Shown in pieces: positions 24,901 through 36,540 of a DNA stretch of 64,000 bases. Location of the stretch: positions 30,832,618 through 30,896,617 of the forward strand of contig OZ026604.1 in NCBI GenBank assembly GCA_964020085.1. The letters are read 5' to 3'. This DNA comes from Micromussa lordhowensis (lineage: Eukaryota > Cnidaria > Anthozoa > Scleractinia > Lobophylliidae). Position numbers and translations under genes: made by a program. Every line of letters starts with the position of its first letter. Position 1 is the stretch's first letter. The notes below the pieces were generated by a model, which was not told where the DNA came from, did not search any database, and saw nothing but the letters and a program-made list of their open reading frames with translations.

Positions 24901-27520
24901 AGATTTCCTTAAAGTGCAAACCTAGCAGAACATTTGCTGCAAACCACGCTTCTTAAAGTGCTCGTGAAGCCGAGCTATGTCAAATTTGCCAAGGGGACCC
25001 CCAGCGCGCGTTTTCTGAAATTCTGCAAAGTTGGGACCAGGGCAAACTACTGCAAAAAGAAGGCCAGAAAAAACACCCTGGCGCCAATGCCATCATGTCG
25101 TAACTAGGATTTCCTTAAAGTGCCCACCTAGCAGAACATTTTGCTGCAAACCGCGCCTCTTAAAGTGCCCGTGAAGCCGAGTTATGTCAAATTTGCCAAG
25201 GGGACCCCCAGCGCGCGTTTTCTGAAATTCTGCAAAGTTGGGACCAGGGCAAACTACTGCAAAAAGAAGGCCTCAAAAAACACCCTGGCGCCAATGTCAT
25301 CATGTCCTAACTAACATTTCCTTGAAGTGCCAACCAAGCAAAACATTGTGCTGCAAACCGCGCCTCTTAAAGTGCCCGTGAAGCCGAGCTATGTCAAATT
25401 TGCCAAGGGGACCCCCAGCGCGCGTTTTCTGAAATTCTGCAAAGTTGGGACCAGGGCAAACTACTGCAAAAAGAAGGTCAGAAAAAACACCCTGGCGCCA
25501 ATGCCTTCATGCCCTAACTACAATTTCCTTGAAGTGCCAACCTAGCAAAACATTTTGCTGCAAACCGCGCCTCTTAAAGAGCCCGTGAAGCCGAGCTATG
25601 TCAAATTTGCCAAGGGGACCCCCAGCGCGCGTTTTCTGAAATTCTGCAAAGTTGGGACCAGGGCAAACTACTGCAAAAAGAAGGCCAGAAAAAACACCCC
25701 GGCGCCAATGCCATCATGTCTTAACTAAGATTTCCTTAAAGTGCCAACCTAGCAGAACATTTTGCTGCAAACTGCGCCTCTTAAAGTGCCCGTGAAGCCG
25801 AGCTATGTCAAATTTGCCAAGAGGACCCCCAGCGCGCGTTTTCTGAAATTCTCTAAAGTTGGGACCAGGGCAAACTACTGCAAAAAAAATACCTGAAAAA
25901 ACACCCTGGCGCCAATGTCATCATGTCCTAACTACGATTTCCTTCAAGTGCTAACCAAGCAGAACTTTTTGCTGCAAACCGCGCCTCTTAAAGTGCCCGT
26001 GAAGCCGAGCTATGTCAAATTTGCCAAGGGGACCCCCAGCGCGCGTTTTCTGAAATTCTGCAAAGTTGGGACCAGGGCAAACTACTGCAAAAAGAAGGTC
26101 AGAAAAAACACCCTGGCGCCAATGCCATCATGTCTTAACTACAATTTCCTTAAAGTGCCAACCTAGCAGAACATTTTGCTGCAAACCGCGCCTCTTAAAG
26201 TGCCCGTGAAGCCGAGCTATGTCAAATTTGCCAAGGGGACCCCCAGCGCGCTTTTTCTGAAATTCTGCAAAGTTGGGACCAGGGCAAACTACTGCAAAAA
26301 GAAGGCCAGAAAAAACACCCCGGCACCAATGCCATCATGTCGTAACTAGAATTTCCTTAAAGTGCCAACCTAGCAGAACATTTTGCTGCAAACCGCGCCT
26401 CTTAAAGTGCCCGTGAAGCCGAGCTATGTCAAATTTGCCAAGGGGACCCCCAGCGCGCGTTTTTTGAAATTCTGCAAAGTTGGGACCAGGGCAAACTCCT
26501 GCAAAAAGAAGGCCAGAAAAAACACCCTGGCGCCAAGGGCATCATGTCCTAACTAAAATTTCCTTAAAGTGCCAACCTAGCAGAACATTTTGCTGCAAAC
26601 CGCGCCTCTTAAAGTGCCCGTGAAGCCGAGCTATGTCAAATTTGCCAAGGGGACCCCCAGCGCGCGTTTTCTGAAATTCTGCAAAGTTGGGACCAGGGCA
26701 AACTACTGCAAAAAGAAGGCCTCAAAAAACACCCTGGCGCCAATGTCATCATGTCCTAACTAACATTTCCTTAAAGTGCCAACCAAGCAAAACATTGTGC
26801 TGCAAACCGCGCCTCTTAAAGTGCCCGTGAAGCCGAGCTATGTCAAATTTGCCAAGGGGACCCCCAGCGCGCGTTTTCTGAAATTCTGCAAAGTTGGGAC
26901 CAGGGCAAACTACTGCAAAAAGAAGGTCAGAAAAAAGACCCTGGCGCCAATGCCTTCATGCCCTAACTACAATTTCCTTGAAGTGCCAACCTAGCAAAAC
27001 ATTTTGCTGCAAACCGCGCCTCTTAAAGTGCCCGTGAAGTCGAGCTATGTCAAATTTGCCAAGGGGACCCCCAGCGCGCGTTTTCTGAAATTCTGCAAAG
27101 TTGGGACCAGGGCAAACTACTGCAAAAAGAAGGCCAGAAAAAACACCCCGGCGCCAATGCCATCATGTCTTAACTAGGATTTCCTTAAAGTACCAACCTA
27201 GCAAAACATTTTGCTGCAAACTGCACCTCTTAAAGTGCCCGTGAAGCCGAGCTATGTCAAATTTGCCAAGAGGACCCCAAGCGCGCGTTTTCTGAAATTC
27301 TGCAAAGTTGGGACCAGGGCAAACTACTGCAAAAAGAAGGCCAGAAAAAACACCCTGGCGCCAATGCCATCATGTCCTAACTAAAATTTCCTTTAAGTGC
27401 CAACCTAGCAAAACATTTTGCTGCAAACCGCGCCTCTTAAAGTGCCCGTGAAGCCGAGCTATGTCAAATTTGCCAAGAGGACTCCAAGCGCGCGTTTTCT
27501 GAAATTCTGCAAAGTTGGGA
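21928..27520 (+). repeat. 5.6-kb macro-repeat, copy 1 (27 monomers)
   Basis: First of two adjacent copies of a long higher-order unit. It opens at a CCAAGGCAAAC monomer followed by CCAGGCAGATTATTTTG (22018-22034). Other markers: GCGCGCCTC insertion at 22667, GGATAGCGAAAACACC at 22784, GACCCATTAGCCCGCG at 22924, CCTAGTAAAAC at 23471, AATATGCCAAGCGG at 23742, GTGCCTCTGAAG at 24546, and ACATTTGCTGC (one base short) at 24930. Inside it, 25138-26586 and the following stretch form a 7-monomer repeat (offset 1449) marked by GGCCTCAAAAAACACC and CAAAACATTGTGCTG. Confidence 0.92.
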
Positions 27521-30500
27521 CCAAGGCAAACTACTGCAAAAAGAAGGCCAGAAAAAACACCCCGGCGCTAATGCCATCATGTCCTAACTAAGATTTTTTT
27601 GAAGTGCCAACCAGGCAGATTATTTTGCTGCAAACCGCGCCTCTTAAAGTGCCCGTGAAGCCGAGCTATGTCAAATTTGCCAAGGGGACTCCCAGCGCGC
27701 GTTTTCTGAAATTCTGCAAAGTTGGGACCAGGGCAAAGTACTGTAAAAAGAAGGCCAGAAAAAACACCCTGGCGCCAATGCCAACATGTCCTAACTAAGA
27801 TTTCCTTGAAGTGCCAAACTAGCAGAACATTTTGCTGCAAACCGCGCCTCTTAAAGTGCCCGTGAAGCCGAGCTATGTCAAATTTGCCAAGGGGACCCCC
27901 AGCGCGCGTTTTCTGAAATTCTGCAAAGTTGGGACCAGGGCAAACTACTGCAAAAAGAAGGCCAGAAAAAACACCCTGGCGCCAATGTCATCATGTTCTA
28001 ACTTAAATTTCCTTGAAGTGCCAACCCAGCAAAACATTTTGCTGCAAACCGCGCCTCTTAAAGTGCCCGTGAAGCCGAGCTATGTCAAATTTGCCAAGGG
28101 GACCCCCAGCACGCGTTTTCCGAAATTCTGCAAAGTTGGGACCAAGGCAAACTACTGCAAAAAGAAGGCCAAAAAAAAAACACCCTGGCGCCAATGCCAT
28201 CATGTCCTAACTAGGATTTCCTTCAAGTGCCAACCTAGCAGAACATTTCGCTGCAAACCGCGCCTCTTAAAGTGCCCGTGAAGCCGAGCTATGTCAAATT
28301 TGCCAAGGGGACCCCCAGCGCGCGTTTTCTGAAATTCTGCAAAGTTGGGACCAGGGCAAACTACTGCAAAAAGAAGGCCAGAAAAAACACCCCGGCGCTA
28401 ATGCCATCATGTCCTAACTAGGATTTCCTTGAAGTGCCAACCTAGCAGAACATTTTGCTGCAAACCGCGCGCCTCTTAAAGTGCCCGTGAAGCCGAGGTA
28501 TGTCAAATTTGCCAAGGGGACCCCCAGCGCGCGTTTTCTGAAATTCTGCAAAGTTGGGACCAGGGCAAAGTACTGCAAAAAGAAGGATAGCGAAAACACC
28601 CTGGCGCCAATGCCATCATGTCCTAACTAAGACTTCCTTGAAGTGCCAACCTAGCAGAACATTTTGCTCCAAACCGCGCCTCTTAAAGTGCCCGTGAAGC
28701 CGAGCTATGTCAAATTTGCCAAGGGGACCCATTAGCCCGCGTTTTCTGAAATTCTGCAAACTTGGGACCAGGGCAAACTACTGCAAAAAGAAGGCCAGAA
28801 AAAACACCCTGGCGCCAATCCCATCTTGTCCTAACGACAATTTCCTTAAAGTGCCAACCTAGCAGAACATTTTGCTGCAAACCGCGCCTCTTAAAGTGCC
28901 CGTGAAGCCGAGCTATGTGAAATTTGCCAAGAGGACCCCCAGCGCGCGTTTTCTGAAATTCTGCAAAGTTGGGACCAGGGCAAACTACTGCAAAAAGAAG
29001 GCCAGAAAAAACACCCCGGCGCCAACGCCATGATGTCCTAACTAGAATTTCCTTAAAGTGCCAACCTAGCAGAACATTTTGCTGCAAACCGCGCCTCTTA
29101 AAGTGCCCGTGAAGCCGAGCTATGTCAAATTTGCCAAGGGGACCCCCAGCGCGCGTTTTCTGAAATTCTGCAAAGTTGGGACCAGGGCAAACTACTGCAA
29201 AAAGAAGGCCAGAAAAAACACCCTGGCGCCAATGTCATCATGTCATAACTAAGATTTCCTAGAAGTGCCAACCTAGTAAAACATTTTGCTGCAAACCGCG
29301 CCTCTTAAAGTGCCCGTGAAGCCGAGCTATGTCAAATTTGCCAAGGGGACCCCCAGCGCGCGTTTTCTGAAATTCTGCAAAGTTGGGACCAGGGCAAACT
29401 ACTGCAAAAAGAAGGCCAGAAAAAAAACACCCTGGCGCCAATGCCATCATGTTCTAACCACAATTTCCTTGAAGTGCCAACCTAGCAGAACATTTTGCAG
29501 CAAACTGCGCCTCTTAAAGTGCCCGTGAAGCCGAGCTATGTCAAATATGCCAAGCGGACCCCCAGCGCGCGTTTTCTGAAATTCTGCAAAGTTGGGACCA
29601 GGGCAAACTACTGCAAAAAGAAGGCCAAAAAAAACACCCTGGCGCCAATGCCATCATGTCCTATGTAAAGTTTCCTAAAAGTGCCAACCTAGCAGAACAT
29701 TTTGCTGCAAACCGCGCCTCTTAAAGTGCCCGTGAAGCGAAGCTATGTCAAATTTGCCAAGGGGACCCCCAGCGCGCGTTTTCTGAAATTCTGCAAAGTT
29801 GGGACCAGGGCAAACTACTGCAAAAGAAAGGCCAGAAAAAACACCCCGGCGCCAATGCCATCATGTCCTAACAAAAATTTTCTTAAAGAGCCAACCTAGC
29901 AGAACATTTTGCTGCAAACCGCGCCTCTTAAAGTGCCCGTGAAGCCGAGCTATGTCAAATTTGCCAAGGGGACCCCCAGCGCGCGTTTTCTGAAATTCTG
30001 CAAAGTTGGGACCAGGGCAAACTACTGCAAAAAGAAGGCCAGAAAAATCACCCTGGCGCCAATGCCATCATGTCCTAACTAGCATTTCCTTAAAGTGCCA
30101 ACCTAGCAGAACATTTTGGTGCAAACCGCGCCTCTTAAAGTGCCCGTGAAGCCGAGCTATGTCAAATTTGCCAAGGGGACCCCCAGGGCGCGTTTTCTGA
30201 AATTCTGCAAAGTTGGGACCAGGGCAAACTACTGCAAAAAGAAGGCCAGAAAAAACACCCTGGCACCAATGCCATCATGTCCTAACTAAGATTTCCTTAA
30301 AGTGCCAACCTAGCAAAACATTTTGCTGCAAACCACGCCTCTTAAAGTGCCTCTGAAGCCGAGCTATGTCAAATTTGCCAAGGGGACCCCCAGCGCGCGT
30401 TTTTTGAAATTCTGCAAAGTTGGGACCAGGGAAAACTACTGCAAAAAGAAGGCCAGAAAAAACACCCCGGCGCCAATACCAGCATGTCCTAACTAACATT

Positions 30501-32908
30501 TCCTTGAAGTGCCAACCTAGCAGAACATTTTGCTGCAAACCGCGTCTCTTAAAGTGCCCGTGAAGCCGAGCTATGTCACATTTGCCAAGGGGACCCCCAG
30601 CGCGCGTTTTCTGAAATTCTGCAAAGTTGGGACCAGGGCAAACTACTGCAAAAAGAAGTCCAGAAAAAACACCCTGCCGCCAATGCTATCATGTCCTAAC
30701 TACGATTTCCTTAAAGTGCAAACCTAGCAGAACATTTGCTGCAAACCACGCTTCTTAAAGTGCTCGTGAAGCCGAGCTATATCAAATTTGCCAAGGGGAC
30801 CCCCAGCGCGCGTTTTCTGAAATTCTGCAAAGTTGGGACCAGGGCAAACTACTGCAAAAAGAAGGCCTCAAAAAACACCCTGGCGCCAATGTCATCATGC
30901 CCTAACTACAATTTCCTTGAAGTGCCAACCAAGCAAAACATTGTGCTGCAAACCGCGCCTCTTAAAGTGCCCGTGAAGCCGAGCTATGTCAAATTTGCCA
31001 AGGGGACCCCCAGCGCGCGTTTTCTGAAATTCTGCAAAGTTGGGACCAGGGCAAACTACTGCAAAAAGAAGGCCAGAAAAAACACCCCGGCGCCAATGCC
31101 ATCATGTCTTAACTAGGATTTCCTTAAAGTGCCAACCTAGCAGAACATTTTGCTGCAAACTGCGCCTCTTAAAGTGCCCGTGAAGCCGAGCTCTGTCAAA
31201 TTTGCCAAGAGGACCCCCAGCGCGCGTTTTCTGAAATTCTCTAAAGTTGGGACCAGGGCAAACTACTGCAAAAAAAATACCTGAAAAAACACCCTGGCGC
31301 CAATGTCATCATGTCCTAACTACGATTTCCTTCAAGTGCTAACCAAGCAAAACTTTTTGCTGCAAACCGCGCCTCTTAAAGTGCCCGTGAAGCCGAGCTA
31401 TGTCAAATTTGCCAAGGGGACCCCCAGCGCGCGTTTTCTGAAATTCTGCAAAGTTGGGACCAGGGCAAACTACTGCAAAAAGAAGGTCAGAAAAAACACC
31501 CTGGCGCCAATGCCATCATGTCTTAACTACAATTTCCTTGAAGTGCCAACCTAGCAGAACATTTTGCTGCAAACCGCGCCTCTTAAAGTGCCCGTGAAGC
31601 CGAGCTATGTCAAATTTGCCAAGGGGACCCCCAGCGCGCTTTTTCTGAAATTCTGCAAAGTTGGGACCAGGGCAAACTACTGCAAAAAGAAGGCCAGAAA
31701 AAACACCCCGGCACCAATGCCATCATGTCGTAACTAGGATTTCCTTAATGTGCCAACCTAGCAGAACATTTTGCTGCAAACCGCGCCTCTTAAAGTGCCC
31801 GTGAAGCCGAGCTATGTCAAATTTGCCAAGGGGACCCCCAGCGCGCGTTTTTTGAAATTCTGCAAAGTTGGGACCAGGGCAAACTCCTGCAAAAAGAAGG
31901 CCAGAAAAAACACCCTGGCGCCAAGGCCATCATGTCCTAACTAAAATTTCCTTAAAGTGCCAACCTAGCAGAACATTTTGCTGCAAACCGCGCCTCTTAA
32001 AGTGCCCGTGAAGCCGAGCTATGTCAAATTTGCCAAGGGGACCCCCAGCGCGCGTTTTCTGAAATTCTGCAAAGTTGGGACCAGGGCAAACTACTGCAAA
32101 AAGAAGGCCTCAAAAAACACCCTGGCGCCAATGTCATCATGTCCTAACTAACATTTCCAAGAAGTGCCAACCAAGCAAAACATTGTGCTGCAAACCGCGC
32201 CTCTTAAAGTGCCCGTGAAGCCGAGCTATGTCAAATTTGCCAAGGGGACCCCCAGCGCGCGTTTTCTGAAATTCTGCAAAGTTGGGACCAGGGCAAACTA
32301 CTGCAAAAAGAAGGTCAGAAAAAACACCCTGGCGCCAATGCCTTCATGCCCTAACTACAATTTCCTTGAAGTGCCAACCTAGCAAAACATTTTGCTGCAA
32401 ACCGCGCCTCTTAAAGTGCCCGTGAAGTCGAGCTATGTCAAATTTGCCAAGGGGACCCCCAGCGCGCGTTTTCTGAAATTCTGCAAAGTTGGGACCAGGG
32501 CAAACTACTGCAAAAAGAAGGCCAGAAAAAACACCCCGGCGCCAATGCCATCATGTCTTAACTAGGATTTCCTTACAGTACCAACCTAGCAGAACATTTT
32601 GCTGCAAACTGCACCTCTTAAAGTGCCCGTGAAGCCGAGCTATGTCAAATTTGCCAAGAGGACCCCAAGCGCGCGTTTTCTGAAATTCTGCAAAGTTGGG
32701 ACCAGGGCAAACTACTGCAAAAAGAAGGCCAGAAAAAACACCATGGCGCCAATGCCATCATGTCCTAACTAAAATTTCCTTTAAGTGCCAACCTAGCAAA
32801 ACATTTTGCTGCAAACCGCGCCTCTTAAAGTGCCCGTGAAGCCGAGCTATGTCAAATTTGCCAAGAGGACTCCAAGCGCGCGTTTTCTGAAATTCTGCAA
32901 AGTTGGGA
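27521..32908 (+). repeat. 5.4-kb macro-repeat, copy 2 (26 monomers)
   Basis: Restarts with the same CCAAGGCAAAC and CCAGGCAGATTATTTTG markers, 5593 bases after copy 1. It gains one monomer near 27811-28018, so the offset becomes 5802 across about 28080-30540. It loses two monomers between about 30730 and 31140, so the offset becomes 5388 through to the end. It ends at AGAGGACTCCAAGCG followed by CCAGGGCAAAC, matching the end of copy 1. Rare markers such as GACCCATTAGCCCGCG (28727) and AATATGCCAAGCGG (29544) are preserved, so the copies are closely related. Confidence 0.92.
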
Positions 32909-33014
32909 CCAGGGCAAACTACTGCAAAAAGAAGGCCAGAAAAAACACCCTGGCGCCAGTGCCATCATGTCCTAACTAAAATTTCCTTAAAGTGCCCACC
33001 TAGCAGAACATTTT

Positions 33015-33221
33015 GCTGCAAACCGCGCCTCTTAAAGTGCCCGTGAAGCCGAGCTATGTCAAATTTGCCAAGGGGACCCCCAGCGCGCGTTTTCTGAAAT
33101 TCTGCAAAGTTGGGACCAGGGCAAACTACTGCAAAAAGAAGGCCAGAAAAAACACCCCGGCGCCAATGCCATCATGTCCTAACTAAAATTTCTTAAAAGT
33201 GCCAACCTAGCAGAACATTTT
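33015..33221 (+). repeat. Reference satellite monomer (207 bp)
   Basis: A monomer close to the consensus, used here for numbering. Sites in it: GGGGACCCC at 58-66, GCGCGCG at 69-75, GGCGCC core at 145-150, and TAG at 194-196. It differs from the commonest form by C at 144, where most copies have T, and by a TTCTTAAAAG variant near 176-185. About eight CpG sites occur per monomer (in CCCGTG, CCGAGC, CCGCGCC, GCGCGCG and GGCGCC). 207 equals 3 x 69, so a frame stays in register from monomer to monomer when the TAG is lost. Confidence 0.9.
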
Positions 33222-35919
33222 GCTGCAAACCGCGCCTCTTAAAGTGCCCGTGAAGCCGAGCTATGTCAAATTTGCCAAGGGGACCCCCAGCGCGCGTTTT
33301 CGTAAATTCTGCAAAGTTGGGACCAGGGCAAACTACTGCAAAAAGAAGGCCAGAAAAAAACACCCTGGCGCCAATGCCATCATGTCCTAACTAGAATTTC
33401 CTTAAAGTGCCAACCTAGCAGAACATTTTGCTGCAAACCGCGCCTCTTAAAGTGCCCGTGAAGCCGAGCTATGTCAAATTTGCCAAGGGGACCCCCAGCG
33501 CGCGTTTTCGTAAATTCTGCAAAGTTGGGACCAGGGCAAACTACTGCAAAAAGAAGGCCAGAAAAAACACCCTGGCGCCAATGCCATCATGTTCTAACTA
33601 CAATTTCCTTCAAGAGCCAACCTAGCAGAACATTTTGCTGCAAACCGCGCCTCTTAAAGTGCTCGTGAAGCCGAGCTATGTCAAATTTGCCAAGGGGACC
33701 CCCAGCGCGCGTTTTCTGAAATTCTGCAAAGTTGGGACCAGGGCAAACTACTGCAAAAAGAAGGCCAGAAAAAACACCCTGGCGCCAATGCCATCATGTC
33801 CTAACTAAAATTTCCTTGAAGTGCCAACCTAGCAGAACATTTTGCTGCAAACCGCGCCTCTTAAAGTGCCCGTGAAGCCGAGCTATGTCAAATTTGCCAA
33901 GGGGACCCCCAGCGCGCGTTTTCTGAAATTCTGCAAAGTTGGGACCAGGGCAAACTACTGCAAAAAGAAGGCCAGAAAAAACACCCTGGCGCCAATGCCA
34001 ACATGTCCTAACTAAAATTTCCTTCAAGTGCCAACCTAGCACAACATTGTGCTGCAAACTGGGCCTCTTAAAGTGCCCGTGAAGCCGAGCTATATCAAAT
34101 TTGCCAAGGGGACCCCCAGCGCGCGTTTTCTGAAATTCTGCAAAGTTGGGACCAGGGCCAACTACTGCAAAAAGAAGGCCAGAAAAAACACCCTGGCGCC
34201 AATGCCATCATGTGTTAGCTAACATTTCCTTGAAGTGCCAACCTAGCAGAACATTTTGCTGCAAACTGCGCCTCTTAAAGTGCCCGTGAAGCCGAGCTAT
34301 GTCAAATTTGCCAAGGGGACCCCCAGCGCGCGTTTTCTGAAATTCTGCAAAGTTGGGACCAGGCCAAACTACTGCAAAAAGAAGGCCAGAAAAAACACCC
34401 TGGCGCCAATGTCATTATGTCCTAACTAACATTTCCTTAAAGTGCCAACCTAGCAGAACATTTTGCTGCAAACCGCGCCTCTTAAAGTGCCCGTGAAGCC
34501 GAGCTATGTCAAATTTGCCAGGAGGACCCCCAGCGCGCGTTTTCTGAAATTCTGCAAAGTTGGGACCAGGGCAAACTACTGCAAAAAGAAGGCCAGAAAA
34601 AACACCCTGGCGCCAATGCCATCATGTCCTAACTAGGATTTCCTTAAAGTGCCAACCTAGCAGAACATTTTGCTGCAAACCGCGCCTCTTAAAGTGCTCG
34701 TGAAGCCGAGCTATGTCAAATTTGCCAAGGGGACCCCCAGCGCGCGTTTTCTGAAATTCTGCAAAGTTGGGACCAGGGCAAACTACTGCAAAAAGAAGGC
34801 CAGAAAAAACACCCTGGCGCCAATGCCATCATGTCCTAACTAAAATTTCCTTGAAGTGCCAACCTAGCAGAACATTTTGCTGCAAACCGCGTCTCTTAAA
34901 GTGCCCGTGAAGCCGAGCTATGTCAAATTTGCCAAGGGGACCCCCAGCGCGCGTTTTCTGAAATTCTGCAAAGTTGGGACCAGGGCAAACTACTGCAAAA
35001 AGAAGGCCAGAAAAAACACCCTGGCGCCAATGCCAACATGTCCTAACTAAAATTTCCTTCAAGTGCCAACCTGGCAGAACATTGTGCTGCAAACCGCGCC
35101 TCTTAAAGTGCCCGTGAAGCCGAGCTATATCAAATTTGCCAAGGGGACCCCCAGCGCGCGTTTTCTGAAATTCTGAAAAGTTGGGACCAGGGCCAACTAC
35201 TGCAAAAAGAAGGCCAGAAAAAACACCCTGGCGCCAATGCCATCATGTGTTAACTAACATTTCCTTGAAGTGCCAACCTAGCAGAACATTTTGCTGCAAA
35301 CCGCGCCTTTTAAAGTGCCCGTGAAGCCGAGCTATGTCAAATTTGCCAAGGGGACCCCCAGCGCGCGTTTTCTGAAATTCTGCAAAGTTGGGACCAGGGC
35401 AAACTACTGCAAAAAGAAGGCCAGAAAAAACACCCTGGCGCCAATGTCATTATGTCCTAACTAACATTTCCTTAAAGTGCCAACCTAGCAGAACATTTTG
35501 CTTCAAACCGCGCCTCTTAAAGTGTCCGTGAAGCCGAGCTATGTCAAATTTGCCAGGAGGACCCCCAGCGCGCGTTTTCTGAAATTCTGCAAAGTTGGGA
35601 CCAAGGCAAACTACTGCAAAAAGAAGGCCAGAAAAAAACACCCTGGCGCCAATGCCATCATGTCCTAACTAGGATTTCCTCAAAGTGCCAACCTAGCAGA
35701 ACATTTTGCTGCAAACCGCGCCTCTTAAAGTGCCCGTGAAGCCGAGCTATGTCAAATTTGCCAGGAGGACCCCCAGCGCGCGTTTTCTGAAATTCTGCAA
35801 AGTTGGGACCAGGGCAAACTACTGCAAAAAGAAGGCCAGAAAAAAACACCCTGGCGCCAATGCCATCATGTCCTAACTAGAATTTCCTTAAAGTGCCAAC
35901 CTAGCAGAACATTTTGCTG

Positions 35920-36540
35920 CAAACCGCGCCTCTTAAAGTGCTAGTGAAGCCGAGCTATGTCAAATTTGCCAAGGGGACCCCCAGCGCGCGTTTTCTGAAA
36001 TTCTGCAAAGTTGGGACCAGGGCAAACTACTGCAAAAAGAAGGCCAGAAAAAAGACCCTGGCGCTAATGCCATCATGTCCTAACTAAAATTTCCTTAAAG
36101 TGCCAACCTAGCAGAACATTTTGCTGCAAACCGCGCCTCTTAAAGTGCTAGTGAAGCCGAGCTATGTCAAATTTGCCAAGGGGACCCCCAGCGCGCGTTT
36201 TCTGAAATTCTGCAAAGTTGGGACCAGGGCAAACTACTGCAAAAAGAAGGCCAGAAAAAAGACCCTGGCGCCAATGCCATCATGTCCTAACTAAAATTTC
36301 CTTAAAGTGCCAACCTAGCAGAACATTTTGCTGCAAACCGCGCCTCTTAAAGTGCTAGTGAAGCCGAGCTATGTCAAATTTGCCAAGGGGACCCCCAGCG
36401 CGCGTTTTCTGAAATTCTGCAAAGTTGGGACCAGGGCAAACTACTGCAAAAAGAAGGCCAGAAAAAAGACCCTGGCGCCAATGCCATCATGTCCTAACTA
36501 AAATTTCCTTAAAGTGCCAACCTAGCAGAACATTTTGCTG
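35920..36540 (+). repeat. Three tandem near-identical CTAGTG monomers
   Basis: Three successive monomers share GTGCTAGTGAAG (at about 35937, 36145 and 36352) and GAAAAAAGACCCTGG, which are otherwise rare or absent in the window. They differ by about one base (GGCGCTAATG in the first, GGCGCCAATG in the others). This is the clearest single-monomer amplification in the window. Confidence 0.9.

Noticed and set aside
33072..33120. G-quadruplex in the core
   Set aside because: G-runs (GGGG, GGG, GGG) are only three on one strand and the first loop is over 30 bases, too long for a stable intramolecular quadruplex.
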